Position numbers and translations under genes: made by a program. Below, piece after piece: positions 55,105-63,769 of a stretch of 64,000 nt of DNA. Every line of letters begins with the position of its first letter. The stretch's first letter is position 1. Source of the stretch: Humitalea sp050632385 (lineage in GTDB: Bacteria; Pseudomonadota; Alphaproteobacteria; Acetobacterales; Acetobacteraceae); assembly GCF_050632385.1 (NCBI RefSeq), contig NZ_CP192599.1:496001-560000 (forward strand), written 5' to 3'. The notes below the pieces were generated by a model. It was not told the origin of the DNA, made no database searches, and was given only the letters and a program-made list of their open reading frames with translations.

Positions 55105-56411
55105 CGCCGCTGGAACTCCGGGCTGCCGAGCAACAGGGTCAGCGCATCGCGCGCCGACCCGGCCCGGCCGATCGCCGTGCGGGTGGCGTCCCGCGCCAGT
55201 GGGCCGAGCACGAGGTCCAGTGTCTCATCGGGTTTGACGCGGCTGTAGCGCCCGGTCAGCCCATGCAGCAGGTCCAGCCGCCCCAGCGCGCCCTCCGGCT
55301 GGCCCCAGGCCTCGGCCCTGTCCGGACAGCCATTGGGGCCGGGGGCGTAGAGCATTCCCTGGTTCAGGCTGGCGCACCAGTTCGACAGGTTGCGGCCCAT
55401 GTCCGGCCCGGCGCCGAGAGCGCGCGCGGCGGCGGTCATGTAGTCGTCGGCGTCGCGCAGCTTGGACAGGGGCGTGGACCAGGCTTCCGGCAGGGCGACC
55501 AGCGCGCGGGACACGGCGCCGAGGTCGCCCTGGGTGTCGCGCAGCACGCCCTCCAGCTTTGCCACGGCGGCGGGCGGCGGATCGTCGGCGACGAAATGGC
55601 GCGCGAGCTTGGTGGCCAGATGGCGATGCGTCGCGGGATGGTTGGCGAGCCATCGCAGGGCTTCCTCGATCGCGGCTTCGCCATCGCCGAAATCGCGGCC
55701 CATCACCTGCTTGATGCCGGGCTGGTGGTTGCTGGGACGGAACAGGTAGCCGAGCGGGTCGCGCGTGGTTTCGACGCTCAACCCGGTCAGCAGCATGGCG
55801 AAGGCGGTGACATCGGCCTGGGAATAGCCCCCGGCGGGCGACAGGCTGTGCAGTTCCAGGATCTCGCGGCCCAGGTTCTCGTTCAGCCCGCGCCCCGATC
55901 GCTTGCCCCAGGGGCTGTCCGGCCCGATCGAGGCATTGCCGTTCAGATAGATCAGCATGGCCGGATGTTTTGCCGAGGCGACCAGCATATCGGCGAAGCG
56001 CCCGGTCACGTGCGGGCGGATGACGTCGCGCAGATAGGGACCGCCGAGGACGGCGACAAAACCCTCTCGCCGGGAGACGGTCAGGTGGTTGGCCCAGAAC
56101 GCGACGAGGCGTTCGCGAAAGGGCTGATCGGTGGTCAGGCGCTGGATGGCCCAGCCGTCGCGCTCGGCGTCCTGGAAGCGGTTGCGGGGATAGGGGGTGC
56201 CGGGGGGCGGGGGGTTGCGCTCATCCTCCCGCCAGGCGGTCAGACCGTCGAGCACGCTGGGCGGGGTGTCGAAGCCGGGGACGGGGGGCGGTGGGCCGGG
56301 CGGGCCAAGCTGGGCCAGCAGCCAGGCCTCGGGATCGGCCGGCGGGGGTTGATCGGGGCGCGGACCCAGCCCGAAGCGGCTGGCCGCGATAATGGCGCGG
56401 GCATCGATCAT
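55101..56411 (-). CDS. DUF1800-family protein
   Basis: 436 residues. Family features: AASRFGLGPRPDQP at the N-terminus, FWANHLTVSRREGFV, RPHVTGRFADMLVASAKHPAML, NENLGREILELHSLS, and ATKLARHFVADDPPP. Role unknown; thought to work with DUF1501 partners at the envelope. No obvious signal peptide with this start. First gene of the two-gene unit. Confidence 0.9.
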   Translation of the reverse strand: MIDARAIIAASRFGLGPRPDQPPPADPEAWLLAQLGPPGPPPPVPGFDTPPSVLDGLTAWREDERNPPPPGTPYPRNRFQDAERDGWAIQRLTTDQPFRERLVAFWANHLTVSRREGFVAVLGGPYLRDVIRPHVTGRFADMLVASAKHPAMLIYLNGNASIGPDSPWGKRSGRGLNENLGREILELHSLSPAGGYSQADVTAFAMLLTGLSVETTRDPLGYLFRPSNHQPGIKQVMGRDFGDGEAAIEEALRWLANHPATHRHLATKLARHFVADDPPPAAVAKLEGVLRDTQGDLGAVSRALVALPEAWSTPLSKLRDADDYMTAAARALGAGPDMGRNLSNWCASLNQGMLYAPGPNGCPDRAEAWGQPEGALGRLDLLHGLTGRYSRVKPDETLDLVLGPLARDATRTAIGRAGSARDALTLLLGSPEFQRR

Positions 56412-56479
56412 GGCGGCGAGCCTGCCCCAGGGCTGTAACCGGATTATGGTCCGGATGGGGCAGGGGCTTCACCTTTCCG

Positions 56480-57211
56480 TCAGGTGTGTGGTCGCCCGTA
56501 AAGTGTCGCGAGCCCCGGCGCGTAGCCCGCCAGCGGTCGCGGGCGTGGTTCACGGCGCGCGGGCGCCAAGCCCACCAGCGCTGCCGCCAGCCTGACCCCC
56601 GCCGCCGTCCCATCCACCAGCGGCACGCCCACCATCGGCTGCAACACGGGCGCCACCCCGGCCAGCGGCCCACCGGCCAGGATCACCACCTCCGCGCCAT
56701 CCTGTTCCTGCGAGGCGCGCACCAGGTCCAGCAGCATCTCCCGCCGTTCCTCCGCGACCAGCCCCGGGTCGCCGGAAAACGCCGGCCCCATGCGGAACCC
56801 GGCGCAGCGCGCGGTCAGCCCGGCGCGGTCCAGGCAATCCTGGAACATCGGTTGCAGGGCGCGGGTGAAGCTGACCACGCCGAAGCGGCGGCCGAGCAGG
56901 CAGGCGGCGTGGAACGCGGCCTCGCTGATGCCGATCACCGGCACGTCGAACAATTCCTTCGCCGCCTCCACGCCCGGATCGCCGAAACAGGCGACGACGG
57001 CCGCATCGAATGTTTGCGCGCGGGATTGCAGGGCGGCCAGGGTCGCGGGGCCGGCGACCAGCCAATCGGCGCGCGTGACGATCAGCGGCAGGCCGAAGGG
57101 GGCGGAGATCGCCTCGATGTCGCAGCCGGCTGGTGCGGCGGCGCGCGCGGCCTCGGCGATGCGGGTGGTGACGCTGTCGGTGGTGTTGCTGTTGACGACC
57201 AGGATGCGCAT
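56480..57211 (-). CDS. Aspartate/glutamate/hydantoin racemase-family protein
   Basis: 243 residues. Matches the family from MRILVVNSNTTDSVT through VACFGDPGVEAAKELFDVPVIGISEAAFHAA. The first catalytic Cys is present (CFGDPG), but the second, normally in a GCAGM-like motif, is replaced (ILAGGPLAG). Two-base racemisation therefore seems unlikely; a one-Cys isomerase, decarboxylase or other activity is possible. The start at 57211 is the family N-terminus. Confidence 0.85.
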   Translation of the reverse strand: MRILVVNSNTTDSVTTRIAEAARAAAPAGCDIEAISAPFGLPLIVTRADWLVAGPATLAALQSRAQTFDAAVVACFGDPGVEAAKELFDVPVIGISEAAFHAACLLGRRFGVVSFTRALQPMFQDCLDRAGLTARCAGFRMGPAFSGDPGLVAEERREMLLDLVRASQEQDGAEVVILAGGPLAGVAPVLQPMVGVPLVDGTAAGVRLAAALVGLAPARREPRPRPLAGYAPGLATLYGRPHT

Positions 57212-57295
57212 GGGCGGGGCCTTTTGGCGGTTCGCCGCATCATGGGACGCCATGCGCCGCCCCGGCCAGCCGGGCCGGGGCGGCGCGCGAATGCC

Positions 57296-58000
57296 TCAAT
57301 CCTCGTCCGACGCCAGCCCGCGATAGACCAACCCGCCCAGCACCCCGCCGGCGATCGGCGCGACCCAGAACAGCCAAAGCTGTTGCAGCGCCCAGCCGCC
57401 CACGAACAGCGCGGGCCCCGTGCTGCGCGCCGGGTTCACGCTGGTATTGGTCACCGGGATGCTGATCAGGTGGATCAAGGTCAGGCACAGGCCGATCGCG
57501 ATGGGCGCGAAGCCGGGGGGCGCCTTGCGATGCGTCGCGCCCATGATCACGAACAGGAAGAAGAAGGTCATCGCGACCTCGGCCACCAGCGCCGCGTTCA
57601 TGCTGTACTTGCCGGGCGAGTGGTCGCCATAGCCGTTGGACGCGAAGCCGGCCGAAAGGTCGAACCCGACCTTGCCGCTGGCGATGGCGTAGAGCACCGC
57701 GGCCCCCGCGATACCGCCCGCGACCTGCGCGATGATGTAGGGAACCGCCTGCCCCGCCGGGAACCGCCCGCCCGCGACCAGGCCCAGGGTCACCGCCGGG
57801 TTCAGGTGGCAGCCCGAGATATGGCCGATGGCGAAGGCCATGGTCAGCACCGTCAGCCCGAAGGCGAAGGACACGCCCAGCAGCCCGATCCCCACCCCCG
57901 GGAAGGCCGCGGCCAGCACGGCGCTGCCGCAACCGCCCAGCACCAGCCACAGCGTCCCGAGGAATTCGGCGCTGAGTTTCTTCGACATCGGTATTTCCAT
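57296..58000 (-). CDS. aqpZ: Aquaporin Z
   Basis: 234 residues, six helices and two NPA half-helices (SGCHLNPAVT, SVNPARSTGPA). The selectivity-filter Arg follows the second NPA, and the His of the filter is in helix 5, which fits a water channel rather than a glycerol facilitator. ATG 58000 has AAGGGGG eight bases upstream; an ATG four codons later is less well placed. The C-terminus is acidic (SDED). Confidence 0.95.
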   Translation of the reverse strand: MEIPMSKKLSAEFLGTLWLVLGGCGSAVLAAAFPGVGIGLLGVSFAFGLTVLTMAFAIGHISGCHLNPAVTLGLVAGGRFPAGQAVPYIIAQVAGGIAGAAVLYAIASGKVGFDLSAGFASNGYGDHSPGKYSMNAALVAEVAMTFFFLFVIMGATHRKAPPGFAPIAIGLCLTLIHLISIPVTNTSVNPARSTGPALFVGGWALQQLWLFWVAPIAGGVLGGLVYRGLASDED

Positions 58001-58197
58001 GGTTCGGTCCCCCTTTTTTTGCCGGCTCGGGTCGTGATGTGCCCCGGCGTGCCGGTTTCCGCCGTGGTCACCGCCGGGGCTGCCCGGCGCAATCGCCTGA
58101 TGGAGACGCCACGCGTCATGCCGCCAAGACGGGCCACCTTAACAAGTCGGAAGCCGGGCGGAATGACTTGCGTGTCGATATCGTAAGTATCAGGTGT

Positions 58198-58788
58198 TCA
58201 TCGACCTGCGGGTTCGACGCGCACGGCCATGGCCTCGGCCCAGGTCACATCGACCTCGTCGCCCGGCTTCAGCCCGGCGACGAAGGCCCGCAGCGCGGGT
58301 TCATGCACCACGGTGGTGCGCTGGCCACGCGGGCCGGTGAAGGTGACGCGGCCTTCCGCGGCATTGACCGCGTCGATGCGCACCCGCACGCGAATGGCCT
58401 CGACGGCCGCGGCGGAGGGCTGCGCGCCCTCGGCCGCGCGGTCGACGCTGGACATGGCTTCGGGCGGCGCGGCCGTGCCGGCCGGGGCAAGCGCCAGGAC
58501 CACGGCTTCCTGGAATTCCGCCACGACGCGGTCGCCGACGCGCACACGGGCCAGGTTCCGCACCTCGGGGCCGGCGACGATGGTGACGAGACGGCCATCG
58601 GCGCCGCGCAGCACGACCTCCCGCGTCGTCTGGTTCACCGACTGCACGCGGGCGGTGACCGCGGTGACACGGGCGGCGGCGGCCGGGGCGGCCGGGGCGG
58701 GCGGGGTGGGGGCGGGCTGCGCCAGGGCCATGGGTGCGACGGCCAGCATCAGGCCAAGGGCGGGCAGGATCAGGCGGTGGGGATGCAT
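58198..58788 (-). CDS. Exported protein with two DUF5666-like repeats
   Basis: 196 residues with a signal peptide (MHPHRLILPALGLMLAVAPMALAQ) and a Pro/Ala linker, then two related beta-rich repeats (VTARVQSVNQTTREVVLRG... and VRVRIDAVNAAEGRVTFTG...), each ending in a GD-V motif. Resembles DUF5666-type periplasmic proteins. Function unknown. AAGGAAG lies five bases before the ATG. Confidence 0.8.
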   Translation of the reverse strand: MHPHRLILPALGLMLAVAPMALAQPAPTPPAPAAPAAAARVTAVTARVQSVNQTTREVVLRGADGRLVTIVAGPEVRNLARVRVGDRVVAEFQEAVVLALAPAGTAAPPEAMSSVDRAAEGAQPSAAAVEAIRVRVRIDAVNAAEGRVTFTGPRGQRTTVVHEPALRAFVAGLKPGDEVDVTWAEAMAVRVEPAGR

Positions 58789-58948
58789 GCGAACTTCCTT
58801 TTGCTGCGTGCGGGTGGCGGGACGGACGTCGAGGGTGATGTCCGCACTGTCCGTGGTCACTGATTTGCCGCAAGGGGCCGGCGGGCCATCTGGCGGAATA
58901 ATTGACTGCCCGGAGGCAGGCCGCCAGCGGGGCCGGGCGGCACGCGGC

Positions 58949-59689
58949 TCAGCGCGAAGGTGCCGATGCCGGTGGCGCGGCCGCTGGCCCGGGCGGCGCT
59001 GCCGCCGCTGGACTGAACCCGCAGGCCGCGAGCGCGTCGCGCATGTGCGGGGGCACGGGGGCGGTGACCTCCACCCGTCCGTCCGGCCAGTCGAAACCGA
59101 TGGCCCGCGCCAGCAGATGCAGCCCCGGCCCGGCGCTGCCATAGACCGCGTCGCCCAGGATCGCCCCGCCCAGGGCCGCCGCCGCATGGACCCGCAACTG
59201 GTGCGTCCGCCCGGTTTTGGGCCGCAGTTCCAGCCAGCACAGGCCGCCCCCGCGCCCCAGCACGCGCCAGGCGGTCTGGGCCGGCAGCCCCGCGGGACCG
59301 GGCAGCATGCGCCAGCCCCGGGCCTTGCTGCTGACCTTGGCCAGCGGCAGGTCGACCACCCCGGCATCGCCCTTCGGCCCGCCCCGGGTCACCGCCCAAT
59401 AGGTTTTTTGCACGCCGCTGCCCGCGAACAGCGTGCCCAGCGCCGCCAGCGCCGGTTTTGTCCGGCCCAGGACGAGGCAGCCGGCGGTATCCATGTCCAG
59501 CCGATGCGCCGGCTGCGGCGGGTGCCGCTTTCCCATCTGCAAGACGGGCCACCAGGATTCAAGGCTGGGTTTCTGGGCGCGCCCGCCATCGACCGGCAGG
59601 CCGAAAGGCTTGTCGATCACCATGACATCTGGCGCCAGCCACAGGATATGCTCGGCAAGCCAGCCCGGCACGGAGTCTTTGTCACGCAT
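58949..59689 (-). CDS. RluA-family pseudouridine synthase
   Basis: 246 residues. The catalytic Asp is in PAHRLDMDTAG, followed by KTYWAVTRG and the RTHQLRVHAAA motif, all of the RluA/RluC class. No S4 domain is present, which suggests an RluA-like or tRNA-specific enzyme; the target site cannot be assigned. A longer N-terminus (from 59725) would overlap the divergent kinase gene. The chosen ATG shares CATG with that kinase. Confidence 0.9.
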   Translation of the reverse strand: MRDKDSVPGWLAEHILWLAPDVMVIDKPFGLPVDGGRAQKPSLESWWPVLQMGKRHPPQPAHRLDMDTAGCLVLGRTKPALAALGTLFAGSGVQKTYWAVTRGGPKGDAGVVDLPLAKVSSKARGWRMLPGPAGLPAQTAWRVLGRGGGLCWLELRPKTGRTHQLRVHAAAALGGAILGDAVYGSAGPGLHLLARAIGFDWPDGRVEVTAPVPPHMRDALAACGFSPAAAAPPGPAAAPPASAPSR

Positions 59690-60614
59690 GGACAGCACCC
59701 CACCCCGCAAACCCGCAACCGTCATTTGCTGTGGTCAGGTCGTGTTGGACCATACCTTCCGCGTCGATGAAGTGCAGGCCCCTCCGTCGAAGACCACCGC
59801 CCGGGGCTACAACCTCGGCATCGGCGGCATGGGGGCGCATGCCGCCATCGCCGTGGTGCGCCTGGGCGGCCGCGCGCTGTTCTGGGGCCGCGTCGGCGAT
59901 GACGAGGCCGGCGCTGCCCAGGCCGAGGCGCTGGACGCCGAGGGCGTGGACGTCACCCATCTGCGCCGCATCCCCGGTGCCCATAGCGCGCTGTCGGCGG
60001 TGATCGTGGACAAGATGGGCGAACGCGCCATCGTCACCTATCGCGGCGATGGCCTGTCGCCCGATCCATCCTGGCTGCCGCTGGACCTGCTGGCCGAAGC
60101 CGGCGCGGTGCTGACCGATCCGCGCTGGCCGGAGGGATCGCACGTCGTGCTGGACGCCGCCGCCGCGATCGGGTTGCCGACGGTGCTGGACGCCGAGAAG
60201 TCCGAGGCCCGCATCCTGCGCGACCTGGTGCCCCGCGTCGGCCACGCGATTTTCGCCGCGACCGGGCTTTCGGTCTTTGGCGGTGGCGCGCCGCCCAGGG
60301 AATCGCTGCGCCGCGCCCTGGCCTCCGGTCCGCTGAAGATGGTCGCGGTCACGCGGGGGGAGGACAGCACCCTGTGGATGGTCCCCGGCGACGACAAACC
60401 GCGCGAGATGCCGGCCTTTCCGGTGCAGGCGACCAATACGACCGGCGCGGGCGACGTGTTCCACGGCGCCTATGCGCTGGCGATGGCCGAGGGGCAGGGG
60501 ATCGAGGCCGCCCTGCGCTTCGCCTCGGCCGCCGGCGCGCTGCGCGCGCGCGATGGCGCGACCCCCGATCGCGCGATGGTGGAGGCGTTGATCGGCACGC
60601 TGATCGCCGCCTGA
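59688..60614 (+). CDS. PfkB-family sugar kinase
   Basis: 308 residues. Ribokinase-fold markers: CCGQVVLDHTF, GYNLGIGGMGAHAA, the ATP-side motif TRGEDSTLW and NTTGAGDVFHGAYALAM with the catalytic Asp. The substrate sugar is not clear from sequence. Its ATG begins one base after that of the divergent pseudouridine synthase (shared CATG). Confidence 0.9.
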   Translation: MDSTPPRKPATVICCGQVVLDHTFRVDEVQAPPSKTTARGYNLGIGGMGAHAAIAVVRLGGRALFWGRVGDDEAGAAQAEALDAEGVDVTHLRRIPGAHSALSAVIVDKMGERAIVTYRGDGLSPDPSWLPLDLLAEAGAVLTDPRWPEGSHVVLDAAAAIGLPTVLDAEKSEARILRDLVPRVGHAIFAATGLSVFGGGAPPRESLRRALASGPLKMVAVTRGEDSTLWMVPGDDKPREMPAFPVQATNTTGAGDVFHGAYALAMAEGQGIEAALRFASAAGALRARDGATPDRAMVEALIGTLIAA

Positions 60615-60653
60615 CGGGTTGCGCCCCGGGGCTGCGCGTTTCAGGGTCGTCCC

Positions 60654-61913
60654 ATGGATGATCTTCTGCATACTGCCCATCGCGTGCTCCCCGCCGGGCA
60701 TTTCGGCAACCTGGCCAGTGACCTGGTCATCGTGGAGGGATCGGGCGCGCATGTCCGCGACAACACGGGGCGGGAGTACATCGACTTCCTGATCGGCTCC
60801 GGGCCGATGTTCGTGGGGCATGCGCATCCGGCGGTGACCGCGGCCGTGCAGGCCCAGATCCTGCGCGGCACCACCTTCTTCGCCAACAACCCGGCCGGGA
60901 TCGAACTGGCCGCGGCCATCGTCGATGCGGTGCCCTGCGCGGACCAGGTGCGCTTCCTGTCGAGCGGCACCGAGGCCGACATGTATGCGATGCGCGTCGC
61001 CCGCGCCTTTCGCGGCCGCGAGAAGATTTTGAAGTTCGAGGGCGGCTACCACGGCATGTCCGACCACGGGATGATGAGCACCTACCCCAGGCGCTCGCCC
61101 AACTTCCCCCAGGCCGTCTCCGATTCGCCGGGCATTCCCGCGCATATCGCCGATGACATCCTGGTCGCGCCGTTCAACGACATCGCCGCCGCCATGGCGC
61201 TGATCGAGGCGCATCACGACGAGTTGGGCGGCGTCATCGTCGAACCGCTGCAGCGCCTGATCCCGCCCAAGCCGGGTTTCCTGGCGGCGCTGCGGGAGGT
61301 GACCACGCGCTTCGGCATCCCGCTGATTTTCGATGAGATCGTGACCGGCTTCCGCTTCGCCTATGGCGGCGCGCAGGAATTGTATGGCGTGACGCCCGAC
61401 CTCTGCACGCTCGGAAAAATCGTGGGCGGCGGCTTTCCGTTGGCGGCGATCGCCGGGCGCGCCGACATCATGGCGCATTTCGACCGCGCCAAGGTGGGCG
61501 ACGCCGGCTTCCTGATGCAGATCGGCACCATGTCGGGCAATCCGGTCGCCGCCGTCGCGGGGCTGGCGACCCTGGAACTGCTGCGCGAACCCGGTGTCTA
61601 TGAAGACGTCTTCGCCCGTGGCCGCGCCATGATGGCGGGGCTGGCCGAGCGCATCGCCACGGCCGGCATCGCCGCCCAGGTGGTGGGCGAACCCGTGCTG
61701 TTCGACGTGGTCTTCACCGATGGCGAGATCGCCAACTACCGCGACACGCTGCGCAACGACACGGCGATGCAGGCGCATGTGAACCGGCATCTGCGGGAGG
61801 CCGGGATCCTGAAGGGCGACAGCAAGTACTACATGTCCCTGGCCCATACCGACGACGACGTGGTGCGGACGCTGGAGGCGTTTTCCGGGGCGCTGCGCAG
61901 CCTGCCCGCCTGA
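60654..61913 (+). CDS. Class III aminotransferase, glutamate-1-semialdehyde aminomutase-like
   Basis: 419 residues. FLSSGTEADMYAMRVAR, FEGGYHGMSD, the Asp in IFDEIVTGFRFAYGG and the PLP Lys in TLGKIVGGGFPLAA are present. Resembles HemL, but several substrate-loop segments differ and alphaproteobacteria normally make ALA by HemA (Shemin pathway), so a different substrate (amino alcohol or beta-amino acid) is more likely. It follows the kinase by 39 bases, same strand. Confidence 0.88.
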   Translation: MDDLLHTAHRVLPAGHFGNLASDLVIVEGSGAHVRDNTGREYIDFLIGSGPMFVGHAHPAVTAAVQAQILRGTTFFANNPAGIELAAAIVDAVPCADQVRFLSSGTEADMYAMRVARAFRGREKILKFEGGYHGMSDHGMMSTYPRRSPNFPQAVSDSPGIPAHIADDILVAPFNDIAAAMALIEAHHDELGGVIVEPLQRLIPPKPGFLAALREVTTRFGIPLIFDEIVTGFRFAYGGAQELYGVTPDLCTLGKIVGGGFPLAAIAGRADIMAHFDRAKVGDAGFLMQIGTMSGNPVAAVAGLATLELLREPGVYEDVFARGRAMMAGLAERIATAGIAAQVVGEPVLFDVVFTDGEIANYRDTLRNDTAMQAHVNRHLREAGILKGDSKYYMSLAHTDDDVVRTLEAFSGALRSLPA

Positions 61914-62012
61914 CCCGTTTATCCCGGCGGCGGCTGTCGGGAAATTTTACGAATCGTCCGTTACCAAAACTGGAAGCCACACAAGTGATTGTCTCATAAG
62001 AGAAAGTTTGCG

Positions 62013-62027
62013 TGGCATGGGGTTTGC
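62013..62027 (+). promoter_or_regulatory. Putative sigma-54 (-24/-12) promoter
   Basis: TGGCATG-GGGT-TTGC matches the consensus TGGCACG-N4-TTGC with the invariant GG and GC ten bases apart. Transcription would start near 62039, leaving a leader of about 42 bases before the PEP-CTERM gene. The flanking 61914-62012 is AT-richer than the surroundings and holds TCTC-ATAA-GAGA (61992-62003). Confidence 0.65.
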
Positions 62028-62080
62028 GAAGTCTGGTCAGGAGGCGTCGTTTGTCGTCGCTTCGGACAACGGAGTTCACA

Positions 62081-62776
62081 ATGACCATCACCTCATGGAA
62101 GAGCATTGCTCTCGGCGCGCTTCTCGGCGCCGTCGCGCTCGGCAGCGTTGCCGAAGCCGGGCCGAGCTACGACGTCAGCGTCTATGCCTATAACCAGCCA
62201 GGCACCGCACTCGGCTCCACCCTGCCTCCACCGGCCGGGGCGCTGATGACGGCGACCTTCACCTACAATGGTGAACTGAACTTCGTGAACAACGCGGCGC
62301 AGAACACGCTCCCGACCGGCGACCTGAACTCCGCCTTCTTCGGGGCCAATGCCGCGGGGATCTCGGGTTACTCCGGCAGTGGTTCGTCCTTCTTCGGCAA
62401 CTACAGCACGCTGGCGAACTTCCTGGCCTCCAGCGGCAGCGCCGCCGGCTACGACTATGCGACGCTGTTCGTGTTCCGGGCCAACCCGATCGACACGGCC
62501 GGCATGAACCTCGTCATCACCCATGACGATGGGTCGGGCGTCTATGTGAACGGCGCGTTGCAGCCGGGCACCGTGACCGGCCCGACCAGCCAGGTGACGA
62601 ATTTCGTGAGCCTGGGCGCGGGCAGCGACCTGCAGATCGTCTATGCGCGCGAGAACGGGACGCCGTCCGTGTTGCAGGTGTCGGTGCCGGAACCGATGTC
62701 GCTGGCGCTGTTCGGCACCGGCCTGGTCGGGCTGGGCCTGCTGCGCGGCCGTCGCCGCGCGCAGCCGGCGGCCTGA
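62081..62776 (+). CDS. PEP-CTERM sorting domain protein
   Basis: 231 residues. Signal peptide (MTITSWKSIALGALLGAVALG... cleaved near SVAEA), a Gly/Ser/Asn/Tyr-rich beta body with HDDGSGVYVNG resembling PA14-like folds, and a C-terminal sorting signal from about residue 202: VPEPMSLALF, hydrophobic helix, then RGRRRAQ. Such proteins are processed by exosortase (EpsH/XrtA-type) and linked to exopolysaccharide; no exosortase is in this window. GGAG lies seven bases before ATG. Confidence 0.92.
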   Translation: MTITSWKSIALGALLGAVALGSVAEAGPSYDVSVYAYNQPGTALGSTLPPPAGALMTATFTYNGELNFVNNAAQNTLPTGDLNSAFFGANAAGISGYSGSGSSFFGNYSTLANFLASSGSAAGYDYATLFVFRANPIDTAGMNLVITHDDGSGVYVNGALQPGTVTGPTSQVTNFVSLGAGSDLQIVYARENGTPSVLQVSVPEPMSLALFGTGLVGLGLLRGRRRAQPAA

Positions 62777-62795
62777 TCAATCCGCGGGTGCTGCC

Positions 62796-63689
62796 TCAAT
62801 CGACCCGGGGCAGCATCCGCGCGGTTTCGCAGAATTCCATATAGAGACGCCGTGCCTCGGCCGCGACCGGGCCGGCGTTGAGGTTTCGGGTGCCATAGCG
62901 CGTGCAGGGCTGCACCTTGCCGTAGTTGCCGGTCGAAAAGATCTCGTCGGCGCTGTCGAGGTCGACGCTGTCCATCGCGACCTCCCGCACCTCCACCCCC
63001 GCGCCGCGCAGCAGGGCGATGACCCGCTGGCGCGTGATGCCGTTGAGGAAGCTGCCGTTGTGCGCCGGGGTGAAGACCACGCCATCCTTCACCGCCATCA
63101 GGTTGGCCGAGGCGAATTCCGCGATCCTGCCATCCGCATCGCAGACCACCGCATTGTCGAAGCCGCGTTCAAAGGCCCAGACCGTGGCACGTGCGCTGTT
63201 CGGATAGAGGCAGGAGGCCTTGGCATCGGTCGGCGCCTGGTCGGGCGCGGGGCGGCGGAAGGGCGCCAGGGTGGCGGAAAACCCGGCCGCCCCAGGCAAT
63301 GGGCTGTCATAGATCGCGAGCGTAAAAACCGTCGTCGCCGGGTCCGGCCGCAAGGGCGGCATGCCGCCACGCGCAAAAAACATCGGGCGGATATAGAGCA
63401 CCGCCTCCGGCCCCATGCGGCGCACGCCCTCCCGGCACAGGGCCTCGATCTCGGGGGCCGCCAGGGTGGGTTTCATCAGCATCGCCTCGGCCGAACGCAC
63501 CACGCGGGCGCAATGCAGGTCCAGGTCCGGCACGGTGCCACGGATCGCGCGACCACCGTCGAAGACGACGGAACCGAGCCAGAAGGCGTGGTCCATGGGG
63601 CCGGTGAGCTTCTGCTCCTCGGTCGTCCAGACCCCGTCGTTCCAGAAGACGCCCGCCATCGAAGCCACCCGATCATTGCCGGACGCCAT
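62796..63689 (-). CDS. Class IV aminotransferase, branched-chain amino acid type
   Basis: 297 residues. Fold type IV PLP enzyme: FDGGRAIRG near the N-terminus, Lys in TDAKASCLYPNSARA, the glycine-rich phosphate-binding loop near FLNGITRQRVIALL, and the FSTGNYGKVQPC end. Resembles BCAT or D-amino acid aminotransferase; which cannot be told. An ATG ten codons in is an alternative start. It is convergent with the PEP-CTERM gene. Confidence 0.85.
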   Translation of the reverse strand: MASGNDRVASMAGVFWNDGVWTTEEQKLTGPMDHAFWLGSVVFDGGRAIRGTVPDLDLHCARVVRSAEAMLMKPTLAAPEIEALCREGVRRMGPEAVLYIRPMFFARGGMPPLRPDPATTVFTLAIYDSPLPGAAGFSATLAPFRRPAPDQAPTDAKASCLYPNSARATVWAFERGFDNAVVCDADGRIAEFASANLMAVKDGVVFTPAHNGSFLNGITRQRVIALLRGAGVEVREVAMDSVDLDSADEIFSTGNYGKVQPCTRYGTRNLNAGPVAAEARRLYMEFCETARMLPRVD

Positions 63690-63769
63690 GTTCCGCCCAG
63701 GTCCCCGCGTTGACCACCCCCCCGGCCGAAGCCTAGCGTCCGCTCAACCAAAAACAGGGGGCAACGCCG

